Assembly (NCBI RefSeq): GCF_946886105.1
Contig: NZ_CAMPHV010000005.1
Coordinates: 1 to 64,000 of the forward strand
From: an uncultured Pseudomonas sp.
GTDB taxonomy: Bacteria > Pseudomonadota > Gammaproteobacteria > Pseudomonadales > Pseudomonadaceae
Direction: 5' to 3'
DNA: 64,000 bases
The first letter of the stretch is position 1. Every line of letters begins with the position of its first letter. This document shows positions 50,335-58,691 of the stretch, piece by piece. Below the pieces are notes generated by a model. It was not told the origin of the DNA, did no database searches, and saw only the letters and a program-made list of their open reading frames with translations. The translations under genes were made by a program, and so were the position numbers.

Positions 50335-50943
50335 CTAGCTTGCGGGCAAATAAGGCGCGATATTGCCGAGCGCCCGTTCGACGTAATCCGCCTTCTCCCC
50401 TACCGGTGCGACATAGTGCAGCGCCTCGGCCGCGGCCTCACGCCCGACCAGGCGCGCCAGGGTCCAGGCGGCGAGGTAGATCGAGGCCAGGCAGCCGCCG
50501 GCGGTCGCCAGATTGCCTCGGGCGAAGAAAGGTTGCTCGAGCACCTCGATACCCGCCTCCTGCACCCAGGGTTTGGTGGTCAGATCGGTGCAACCGGGCA
50601 CGCCGTTCAGCAACCCCAACTTGGCCAACAGCAAAGTGCCGGAGCATTGCGCGCCGATCAGTTGTCGAGTGGGATCGAGCCGCGAAAGCGTGCGCATCAG
50701 GGCGGCATCCTGGGCGATCTCGCGGGTTTTGATGCCGCTGCCGACGAGCACGGCATCGAATGACTCGAGCGCCTCCAACGGAGCCTGACGATGCAGTTGC
50801 ACGCCGTTCATCGAGGTCACCGTTTCGCTCGGCGCGGCCAGGGATACGCGCCAATCCGGCTGTTTGATGCGGTTGAGAATGCCCAGGGCGATCAGCGAAT
50901 CCAGTTCGTTGAAACCGTCGAAGGTGAGAATGGCGATATGCAT
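50335..50943 (-). CDS. DJ-1/PfpI-family protein
   Basis: This 202-residue protein begins MHIAILTFDGFNELDSL. The nucleophile-elbow Cys is in IGAQCSGTLLLAKLGLL at about residue 100, followed by TLATAGG-like sequence (ARGNLATAGGCLASI). The family includes glyoxalase/chaperone and isonitrile hydratase-like members; which applies is unclear. It is divergent from the YopJ-like region's neighbour spacer and transcribed toward the methyltransferase. Confidence 0.88.
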   Translation of the reverse strand: MHIAILTFDGFNELDSLIALGILNRIKQPDWRVSLAAPSETVTSMNGVQLHRQAPLEALESFDAVLVGSGIKTREIAQDAALMRTLSRLDPTRQLIGAQCSGTLLLAKLGLLNGVPGCTDLTTKPWVQEAGIEVLEQPFFARGNLATAGGCLASIYLAAWTLARLVGREAAAEALHYVAPVGEKADYVERALGNIAPYLPAS

Positions 50944-51113
50944 GGCGGGCTCGGCGCTAAAGGTGGTCCGACCATTCTCGGCGCGGAAGTGGCGGGAAAA
51001 TAGACACAGTTGTTCGCGGCGAAAGCCATACAGGCCGGGAGGAATTGATCCTCAAACGGCCTCGGCCAGAGTCAACGCCTGCGCGGTTCGGAATACCGCT
51101 GGCAGCGAGGAAG

Positions 51114-52322
51114 CTATCGATATCTCTCGTCTGACGCTACCGAGTACTCATCTTCACTATCGGAATCCTCCAACCGCTTGGCGATTTCGGATTCGGGACC
51201 CACTTCCCGGTGATGAAGTTCTAAACCTCTTTCCGAAGGAAGCATCTGACGCTGTTGCATGCCCTCGAATATCTTGGCGGCCTCACGAACATCGCCCGCA
51301 TCGGCCTGCTGAATGAACGCCATGGCTCTTTCAAGATAAGTGATTCGCTTGTCTTCTATGGACGCACTGAAATTGAGGTGGTGCAGGAACGATTCGAAGT
51401 CTTCCGTTTGGCGTATCTCGGCACGTTGGACGAAGCGCTGCCCCATGCGCTGTTGTAGCGTCGCCCCCAGGCTATTAACGGGAGCCGCCAGCACTTCGGG
51501 CGGCTGGTTCATTGCCCACTGCCGGAAGGATGAACGTGCCTGTATGTGCTTGAGCAAACTGGTGGGTATTCGCTGCGGTACGTCGAAAACATCCAACCTA
51601 TCAGTGCCTGCTACCTTGCCGGCACCAATCAGCTTGGCGATGCCATCCGCCCCCTCCCGTATGTTCGCTTCATGAAGCCTGTCGAAATACCCGGCCTCTT
51701 TAGCCATCTTCGACGCCGCCGACAGCGACATGATGCGACAGCCACTGCTCGCTTTCTGCACATCGAGGCAAAGCACCGCTATCCGGCTTCCGGTAGGGAG
51801 GTCCTTGGCCATATCCCTCATCTTTCGCTTGTCGTCATAGGCGGCAAATTTCGAATCGTGTTTGAGCGAGTCGGCCACGATCACGGACAGCTTGCCATCG
51901 ATGAGCTTCACGTCAGCCGCAACCATATGAGGGTCGTTCGGGATGTGCAGCAGGACTTGCCGATGCAGTTGCGAATCATGGGTCGCAAGCGCCTCGAATC
52001 CGCGACTCAGGTAGGTGAGCGTGTTGTTGGGATTGCGGGCTCGCTCGGCCTTGGTAAACACAGGCATGAGCAATATGTCGTAGGAGGATTCCGTACCGCT
52101 CGGCGACCAATTCTGCTGCCGCAAGGTTGCAAGATGATCCCGAATCTCCCCGAGGTTGTGCAGCACCGTATCGCGTAACGGCTCGATCCCCATATGCCGC
52201 CCCGAGCAAGGCAGCAGGTTCAACAGTTTTCCGAGGACGCCACTGCGCCCGGAACCTTCCGCACGGGAGCTGGAGGCCTTGTAGTGAGTGCTCGCGCTGG
52301 CACTCGTCGATCCGATATGCAT
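51114..52322 (-). CDS. YopJ/AvrRxv-family acetyltransferase effector
   Basis: This 402-residue protein matches the YopJ clan CE (C55) effectors, which acetylate Ser/Thr/Lys of host kinases and other targets. His132 in DPHMVAADVKLIDGK, Asp151 in VIVADS and Cys195 in ASSGCRIMSLSAA form the triad; gaps of 19 and 44 residues equal those in YopJ (109, 128, 172). The first 45 residues are rich in Ser/Gly/Ala, as in type III secretion signals. The start at 52322 (MHIGSTSAS) has AGGA nine bases upstream. GC is below that of neighbours. No chaperone or type III genes are in the window. Confidence 0.82.
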   Translation of the reverse strand: MHIGSTSASASTHYKASSSRAEGSGRSGVLGKLLNLLPCSGRHMGIEPLRDTVLHNLGEIRDHLATLRQQNWSPSGTESSYDILLMPVFTKAERARNPNNTLTYLSRGFEALATHDSQLHRQVLLHIPNDPHMVAADVKLIDGKLSVIVADSLKHDSKFAAYDDKRKMRDMAKDLPTGSRIAVLCLDVQKASSGCRIMSLSAASKMAKEAGYFDRLHEANIREGADGIAKLIGAGKVAGTDRLDVFDVPQRIPTSLLKHIQARSSFRQWAMNQPPEVLAAPVNSLGATLQQRMGQRFVQRAEIRQTEDFESFLHHLNFSASIEDKRITYLERAMAFIQQADAGDVREAAKIFEGMQQRQMLPSERGLELHHREVGPESEIAKRLEDSDSEDEYSVASDERYR

Positions 52323-52512
52323 GAATGAAATTCCTATGCAGCTAGGGGTCAAGTGGAGGGCTCGACCGTCTGGTTCCTCATCGGTCTATTACCTATTTCT
52401 CTGCCTATCACCAGCGGTCCCCAGCCGCCGCCCGGCACCTGCGGATGCCTCTGCGCCACAGGCCCGCTACAATGCGCCCCTTGCCCGTGCCAGCCTGATA
52501 AAGAAGAACGCC

Positions 52513-54510
52513 ATGTCCTTGCCCAAACACCACCTGGAACTGCTCAGCCCCGCCCGTGATGTGCACATCGCCCGCGAGGCGATTCTGCATGGGGCCGATG
52601 CCGTGTATATCGGCGGGCCGAGCTTCGGCGCGCGGCACAACGCTTGCAACGAAGTGAGCGATATCGCCGAGCTGGTGGCGTTCGCCCATCGCTTCCACGC
52701 GCGGGTGTTCGTCACCATCAATACCATCCTGCATGACGACGAGCTGGAGCCGGCGCGCAAGTTGATCCACCAGCTGTACGACGCCGGCGTGGACGCGTTG
52801 ATCGTGCAGGACCTCGGCGTGCTGGCGCTGGATATTCCGCCCATCGAGCTGCACGCCAGCACCCAGACCGATATCCGTACCCTGGAGCGGGCCAGGTTCC
52901 TCGACCAGGCCGGCTTCTCCCAACTGGTGCTGGCCCGCGAGTTGAACCTCAGGGAAATCCGCGCCATCGCCGACGAAACCGACGCGGCCATCGAATTCTT
53001 TATCCACGGCGCGCTCTGCGTGGCGTTTTCCGGGCAGTGCAATATCTCCCACGCGCAGACCGGCCGCAGCGCCAACCGTGGCGACTGCTCGCAAGCCTGT
53101 CGCCTGCCATACACCCTGAAAGACGATCAGGGCCGGGTGGTGGCCTTCGAAAAGCATCTGCTGTCGATGAAGGACAATAACCAGAGCGCCAACCTCAGCG
53201 CGCTGGTGGATGCCGGCGTGCGCTCGTTCAAGATCGAGGGGCGCTACAAGGACATGGGCTACGTGAAGAACATCACCGCCTATTACCGCCAGCGCCTGGA
53301 CGGCATTCTCGCCGAGCGCCCGGACCTGGCCCGCGCGTCCAGCGGTCGTACCGATCACTTCTTCGTGCCCGATCCGGACAAGACCTTCCACCGCGGCAGC
53401 ACCGATTACTTCGTCAGCGAGCGCAAGATCGATATCGGCGCCTTCGATTCGCCGACCTTCACCGGCCTGGCCGTCGGCCATGTCGAGAAAGTCGGCAAGC
53501 GCGACCTGATCGCCGTGACCGAGGCGCCGCTGTCCAATGGCGACGGCCTGAATGTGCTGGTCAAGCGCGAAGTCGTAGGCTTCCGCGCCAATATCGCCGA
53601 GTTGAAAAGCGAGTTCGAAGAGGACGGCGAGAAGCGCTGGCGCTACCGCGTGGAGCCGAACGAGATGCCTGCCGGCCTCTTCCGCCTGCGGCCGAACCAC
53701 CCGCTCAGCCGCAACCTGGATCACGACTGGCAGCAGGCGCTGCAGAAGACCTCCGCCGAGCGCCGCATCGGCGTCAGCTGGCAAGCGACGCTGCGCGAAC
53801 AGCGCCTGACGCTGACCGCCACCAGCGAGGACGGCGTGCGCGCCACGGTCGGCCTGAACGGCCCTTTCGGTGTGGCGAACAAGCCGGAGCAGGCGCTGGA
53901 GCAACTGCGCGACCTGCTGACTCAGCTGGGCACGACGATTTATCACGCGGATGCCGTCGAACTGGATGCGCCCCAGGCGTACTTCATCCCCGCCTCGCAG
54001 CTCAAGGCGCTGCGCCGCGAAGCCATCGAGGCGCTGACCGCAGCGCGCGTGGCGGCCCATCCGCGCGGCGGGCGCAAGGCCGAGAGCAACCCGCCGCCGG
54101 TGTATCCGGAGGCGCACCTGTCGTTCCTCGCCAACGTCTACAACCACAAAGCCCGAGACTTCTACCATCGCCACGGCGTGCAGTTGATCGATGCGGCCTA
54201 CGAGGCCCACGAGGAAACCGGCGAGGTGCCGGTGATGATCACCAAGCATTGCCTGCGCTTCTCCTTCAACCTGTGCCCGAAACAGGCCAAGGGCGTTACC
54301 GGCGTGCGCACCAAGGTCGAGCCGATGCAATTGGTGCACGGCGACGAGGTGCTGACGTTGAAGTTCGACTGCAAGCCGTGCGAGATGCATGTGATCGGCA
54401 AGATCAAGGGCAACATCCTCGGCCTGCCGCAACCCGGCAGTGCCCCGGTGGTCGGCCAGGTCACGCCGGACGATCTGCTCAAAACCATCCGCAACCGGCC
54501 GGGGCGCTAA
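52513..54510 (+). CDS. rlhA: U32-family 23S rRNA C2501 hydroxylase RlhA-like
   Basis: This 665-residue U32 'peptidase' family protein (MSLPKHHLELLSPARDVHIAREAILHGADAVYIGG) carries the conserved Cys cluster GALCVAFSGQCNIS...GDCSQACRLPY at about 176-205. It also has a long C-terminal extension with LCPKQAKG and DCKPCEMH. Length and layout fit RlhA (YdcP), which works with prephenate-derived input to hydroxylate C2501. I place the start at 52513; the upstream open frame lacks coding character. Confidence 0.88.
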   Translation: MSLPKHHLELLSPARDVHIAREAILHGADAVYIGGPSFGARHNACNEVSDIAELVAFAHRFHARVFVTINTILHDDELEPARKLIHQLYDAGVDALIVQDLGVLALDIPPIELHASTQTDIRTLERARFLDQAGFSQLVLARELNLREIRAIADETDAAIEFFIHGALCVAFSGQCNISHAQTGRSANRGDCSQACRLPYTLKDDQGRVVAFEKHLLSMKDNNQSANLSALVDAGVRSFKIEGRYKDMGYVKNITAYYRQRLDGILAERPDLARASSGRTDHFFVPDPDKTFHRGSTDYFVSERKIDIGAFDSPTFTGLAVGHVEKVGKRDLIAVTEAPLSNGDGLNVLVKREVVGFRANIAELKSEFEEDGEKRWRYRVEPNEMPAGLFRLRPNHPLSRNLDHDWQQALQKTSAERRIGVSWQATLREQRLTLTATSEDGVRATVGLNGPFGVANKPEQALEQLRDLLTQLGTTIYHADAVELDAPQAYFIPASQLKALRREAIEALTAARVAAHPRGGRKAESNPPPVYPEAHLSFLANVYNHKARDFYHRHGVQLIDAAYEAHEETGEVPVMITKHCLRFSFNLCPKQAKGVTGVRTKVEPMQLVHGDEVLTLKFDCKPCEMHVIGKIKGNILGLPQPGSAPVVGQVTPDDLLKTIRNRPGR

Positions 54511-54635
54511 GCCCGGCGCGGACGATACCAGCTGCAGGTATGGCGCATCGCTGGCCGGGTGCCAGCGCAGCGAGCACCCATATAGAGGTACCGCTCGGCT
54601 AAACTGCCCTGGCCACCCGCCCGGGAAATCGCCCC

Positions 54636-55812
54636 ATGACCTTTCGCTGGCTCACCACCCTCGGCCTGATGCTCGGCCTGCATACCGAGCCCGGCAGCGC
54701 CCGGCAGCGCCCGGCAGTTGGAGATCGAGCTGGATATCCAGCATGTCGGCGGCCAACTGGAAGTCGCCGAACTGGAAAGCCTGCTCGCCTCCGCCGATCT
54801 GGTCATCGAGGCGACCTATCACCCGACACGGCTGATCGTCGGGGAGACGGCCACGCGCCAGCGGACCATGCCGTTCGGCAGCCGACTGTTCCCCATTCCC
54901 CATCAATTGCTGCTCAAGGGCGAGCAGATCGAACGACAGGGCCATAGGCTGCGTTTCAAGGTCGCCGAGCACGCGCCCGACCGTAAATACTATCGCCTGC
55001 TGGCGCTGGCCTTGGCCGTGCCCGTAGCGCCGGGGCCGGGGCCGGGGCCGGGGCGGCCGCAACCGACGCTGCATATCGGCCTGCCAACGTTGCCGGAAAC
55101 CGGCGGCGTGCATCAGGCGGCCCTGGTCGCACGGGCCGGCACTCTCGACCTGGGCATGCGCGTGCGTCAGCACTGGAGCGATATCGAGCATGCACCGCAG
55201 CGGCAATTGCCGACCTGTGGCGGCGATGCCATCGAGCTGGACGAGGAACGTTATCTGTTCCGGCCGCGGCACCGCTTCGAGGGTTATTTCGACTTTCTCG
55301 GGCCGACCGTGCAGAGCGACCCGCCGAGCAATCCGCCACCCGGCCAACAAAGCTTCCAATTGCATGAGCCCTACCCCGAGCCGCTCGCCGGTTGGACGCT
55401 ATCGCGCAATCATCTGGTGCGGCTGACCTTGGCCAACGGCGTGGTCGACCGGGTGTCGATCTATGCGCAGCAGCACGGCCCCGGCAACTGCCAGCGCAGC
55501 CGCCTGTATGAAATGTTGTTTGCCGACGGCCAACTGGTCAGCTTCGAGCGCAGCCTGTACGAAACCGCATGCGCTGACGGCGAAGAGCCATACGGCAGCG
55601 GCCCGAGCGTTTCCGCCAGTTGGCTGGATGATGGCAGCCTCGGGCGTTTTACGTACAGCGCCGGCAACGGCTCGCCACCGCGAATCTTCGATAGCTTCAA
55701 CGCCAAGCAACCGGCCGTCTGCGGCGCCAACGAAGCGCCTCCGCCCGCTGAACAAGTGCAGGCTTTGCAGGAAGAAGCGCAGCGCCTGCGCACGGCATTT
55801 CTGCGACCTTGA
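54636..55812 (+). pseudogene. Secreted hypothetical protein, frameshifted by a 10-bp tandem repeat
   Basis: A signal peptide starts at 54636 (MTFRWLTTLGLMLGLHTEPGSA), but the frame is lost inside a 10-bp repeat at 54690-54717. The rest is read from a frame one base away (MEIELDIQHVGGQLEVAE..., 54718-55812, 364 residues). Removing one 10-bp unit joins them as GSARQLEIELDIQ. The mature part has a GPGPGPG linker and a C-terminal beta-rich domain, and no known family. It is either a null allele, a phase-variable gene or a sequencing artefact. Confidence 0.7.
54690..54717 (+). repeat. 10-bp tandem repeat (2.8 copies) causing the frameshift
   Basis: The unit CCCGGCAGCG occurs at 54690-54699 and 54700-54709, with a partial copy CCCGGCAG at 54710-54717. 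Gain or loss of one unit changes the reading frame by one base. It sits right at the signal peptide boundary of the surrounding gene. Confidence 0.9.
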
Positions 55813-55956
55813 ATCTGTTTCCGGCTAAATCCCTTTGAACCATCGCCCGGCATTGCGCGCCCAATACTCGAGGGCCGCGGGCGATATGCCCGCGCCCGAT
55901 CGATACCCACTAATCGATACCTATGAAATGCAGCACGGTTTTTTCAAAGGTGACTC

Positions 55957-56550
55957 ATGACCCATATTCTGATCGCGGCATTCGACCGCTACGCCGAGGC
56001 CGAACAGGTAAAAAGCCAATTGACGGCGCAGGGAATTCCCAGCGAGGACATTCAGCTGTCGGCATCGCGCAACCCCGAGACGATCGACAACGAGCTGATG
56101 GATATCGCCGTTCATAAATACAACGAGGATTCGCTGACCGACAGGATCGGCGACTTTTTCCGCTCGGTGTTCGGCGCCGACGCCGACAAGCACGCGGGCC
56201 GCTACCCCGAAGCGGTGCGCCGGGGCTCCACCGTGGTCACGGTGACGCTGCACAGCAAAAAACCGATCGAGCGGGTCGCCGAGGTGATGCAGCACAACGG
56301 CGCCATCGACATCAACGAACGCAGCGTCGCCTGGTACGAGAAAGACGCGCGGCCCGCCACCGCCAGCACCGAGACCCTGACCACCGGCTACCCGGACGCC
56401 ACCTCATTCAGCATCGGCGTGACGGATGCGGCCAAAATGACCGCCGAGGAACTCGCCGCCGGCGACAACGCCATCCCCGGCCGCTGGAAGAACGCCCACT
56501 CCCCCGCCCGCGACAACAGCCCCGGACGCGTGCATATCGTGACGCGCTGA
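55957..56550 (+). CDS. General-stress-protein-like protein (YsnF/17M type)
   Basis: This 197-residue soluble protein has an N-terminal domain MTHILIAAFDRYAEAEQVKSQLTAQGIPSEDIQL that resembles the heat-stress/GSP17M fold. A second compact part (about 60-125, GSTVVTVTLHSKKPIERVAEVMQHNGAIDINER) follows, then a polar C-terminal tail. No catalytic residues are apparent. It is likely a stress-related or inner-membrane-associated adaptor. Stands alone. Confidence 0.65.
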   Translation: MTHILIAAFDRYAEAEQVKSQLTAQGIPSEDIQLSASRNPETIDNELMDIAVHKYNEDSLTDRIGDFFRSVFGADADKHAGRYPEAVRRGSTVVTVTLHSKKPIERVAEVMQHNGAIDINERSVAWYEKDARPATASTETLTTGYPDATSFSIGVTDAAKMTAEELAAGDNAIPGRWKNAHSPARDNSPGRVHIVTR

Positions 56551-56943
56551 GTTTTTATTTATCGCTCCCAGGCTCCGGCACCGCGGAGCGTCACAGGTTT
56601 GCTCCCACGCGGACGGCTCGACGCGGGAGCCTTCAAGGTGGCGACTTAAATGGGCAGAGCTTGATATTGATCGTTCCAACGCTCCAGCGCTGGAACGCCT
56701 CCCGTGACGCTCCGCGTCACCAGCCGGACTATGCCCAACGCGCGACCTCCAGCAGCCCCACCTTCTCGGTCTAGCCGGCCTGCCCGCCAACGTCGTGACG
56801 CGGAGCGTCACAGGCTTGCTCCCACGCTGGAGCGTGGGAGCCATCAATGGCAGTCGGAAGTTTGGTTGGGTCGCTCCCCACGTCGAGGCGTCAAACCGTC
56901 CTCGTGAGAGCGCCTCCCGTGACGCTCCCCGTCACCAATCGGT
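56551..56943. repeat. Dense REP region upstream (3' side) of the second RAYT
   Basis: No gene is seen. At least three palindromic units lie here, including GTGACGCGGAGCGTCAC at 56795-56811 and GCTCCCACGC...GCGTGGGAGC at 56818-56841. Diverged copies are at about 56570-56630 and 56665-56725. This family differs from the REPs of the first RAYT. Confidence 0.75.
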
Positions 56944-57477
56944 CTATGCCCAACGCGCGATCTCCAGCAACCCAGCCTCCCCGGCATAGTTTCGCGCGCT
57001 GGAGTAACGCCAATGCTCCGGTAGATCCACATAGCCTCGGCGCACCGGGTTGGCGTGGATGTAGTCGAGCTTTTGCCTCATCACCACATCGCTGCGAACC
57101 AACTCGGCATGCACCCCTTCCTGCCACAGCTGATAAACACGATCCCGCTTGTGCGCCCGTTTGGCAAAACGCAGCCGCTGCAGAAGCTGCTCGGCATTCC
57201 GGCTTTTCAGATGATCGATGATCTTGCGGGCGGTGAAGGATTTGAAACTGCTGATCGACTTGCCCATATCGGGCGCTTGTGCCAAGTAGTGCAAGTGGTT
57301 TTCCAGTACCACATAGCCGTACAGGAGTAAGCCCTGATTAGCCTGCTGATAGCGCCAGCAATCGAGCAGTATCTGGACCAATGCGGGGCGGGTGAAGAGC
57401 GGTAGCCATTCCTGCGCGGTGCAAGTGAGGAAGTGGGGTTGGTCAGGTTCGGTAACGCAATAGCGGCTGCGGCCCAT
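56944..57477 (-). CDS. REP-associated tyrosine transposase (second RAYT)
   Basis: This 177-residue Y1_Tnp-family protein has the HUH-type motif in VLENHLHYLAQ and the RAYT hallmark KLDYIHANPVRRGYV. It belongs to a different subgroup from the first RAYT: its N-terminus (MGRSRYCVTEPDQPHFLTC) and motif spacing differ. REP palindromes of one family flank both sides (56551-56943 and 57478-57781), a complete REPtron. Confidence 0.9.
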   Translation of the reverse strand: MGRSRYCVTEPDQPHFLTCTAQEWLPLFTRPALVQILLDCWRYQQANQGLLLYGYVVLENHLHYLAQAPDMGKSISSFKSFTARKIIDHLKSRNAEQLLQRLRFAKRAHKRDRVYQLWQEGVHAELVRSDVVMRQKLDYIHANPVRRGYVDLPEHWRYSSARNYAGEAGLLEIARWA

Positions 57478-57781
57478 GGATTCGTCCTTGAATCGAGTGA
57501 GGGAGATTAACTAGGCGCAAGCATAGCCGAGACTGCAAGGTGGGCACTGGTCTTAATGCTGGTGGGGGACGCGGAGGGTAATGGCAGGTGCTCCCACGCG
57601 GACGGTTCGACGTGGGAGCCATCAATGAATAGATCGAGGAAGGTGCACCAAAGAACTGAATGCCGCCAAGCAGGCGACAGTGCCGATCGTGTCCAGGCTG
57701 GATGGTTGAGTGGTTATCGTACGATAGCGGGAGGGAGGCGTTCCCACGCATGACGCGTGGGAAGGCTCGAAGCGGGTGGGT
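57478..57781. repeat. REP region on the other side of the second RAYT
   Basis: Palindromes GCTCCCACGCGG...GTGGGAGCC at about 57590-57620 and GTTCCCACGC...GCGTGGGAA at about 57738-57762 are members of the same family as at 56795-56841. No gene is seen. Confidence 0.7.
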
Positions 57782-58198
57782 TTAACCTAGCGCGCGCAGC
57801 TGTTGCTCCGCGAGGAAGTCTTCATGCAGCAGGGCATCCTGTCCGGGGATGTCGGTGATGCTGTCGTCTTGCAGGGGCGTTGCGCGCTTGTTGCGCAGCT
57901 TGCCGAATTGGTGGCTGAGGGCGTGATTGAGTCGCTCCATGGCGCCTTCGAGAGCTTGCTCCAGTGACTCTGCTTTGTGGCTGACGGAGAGTGGTTGCAG
58001 CCCTTTGGGCCGCGCTTCGATCTGACAGCGCTTGTCGTGTGCGCCGGCCTTTTGGCCGTTGTCGTCATGCAGGTGGACGACTATACGGGTCAACTCATCG
58101 TCGAAGCGTTCCAGCTTGCTGGCAACACTGGCACGCACCCACTCAACCAGACGGGCACTGCCTTCGATGTGGTTATCGCTGTGAACTTGGATTTGCAT
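57782..58198 (-). CDS. HPF/RaiA-family ribosome-associated factor
   Basis: This 138-residue protein has the beta-alpha-beta-beta-beta-alpha ribosome hibernation fold (MQIQVHSDNHIEGSARLVEWVRASV... through ALEGAMERLNHALSHQFGKLR). It is basic at the expected RNA-facing positions. It is longer than short HPF by about 35 residues but lacks the long-HPF dimer domain; the tail is acidic. Such proteins bind the 30S subunit and inactivate or protect ribosomes in stress. Confidence 0.8.
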   Translation of the reverse strand: MQIQVHSDNHIEGSARLVEWVRASVASKLERFDDELTRIVVHLHDDNGQKAGAHDKRCQIEARPKGLQPLSVSHKAESLEQALEGAMERLNHALSHQFGKLRNKRATPLQDDSITDIPGQDALLHEDFLAEQQLRALG

Positions 58199-58691
58199 AA
58201 AAGCTTTCCTTCTTCAACTGTTCGCGAATAGCGTCGCCTCCCAAGGCGACGTCTTCAGCCTACGCCATTCCCACCCGGTATTGGCAAGCCCTAATACATT
58301 TGTCTGTAACAGAAAAATGCTTAGGCGTGATCTGCGTCAGTTTGCTGCTTTGGCTGGTCCGGGAAATAGATGCCGGCCTTAAGTCGATCCTGCAGTTTGC
58401 ATGCGGATCGCAACGCCCACCAATTCGGCATTCTCACCCGGGCGCGGCGCCCTTTGATCGGCGCCAACGGCGAGCGGTTCTAGCCGTTCGTCTGGCGCCC
58501 GATTTGTCGGATGGACGGCATGTGCAAGTAAAAATCTCCGACCCATACTCTTTTTCGGTTAGGTGCGGTGCGCCTGATCAAACCTCAATAAGGATCACCA
58601 TCCAAGGGTCACGTACCTCAGCAGTACAACAGCTCGCGCAGTGAACAGTATTACGGGCAAGGTGCGCCCCCTTGTTGAATAGGAGTGTTCA
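58199..58691. other. Intergenic region, little recognised
   Basis: A small hairpin GTCGCCT-CCC-AAGGCGAC lies at about 58231-58250. No other repeat or coding-quality frame is seen in these 493 bases. AGGAG at 58681-58685 precedes the next gene. Confidence 0.4.

Noticed and set aside
54718..55812. A complete 364-residue gene starting at MEIELDIQ
   Set aside because: A signal peptide in the adjacent frame joins it exactly when one 10-bp repeat unit is removed, so the start at 54718 is likely an internal Met-equivalent rather than the true start.
58300..58644. A 114-residue plus-strand frame upstream of the metzincin gene
   Set aside because: After a short hydrophobic start its composition is not protein-like and no ribosome site precedes it.
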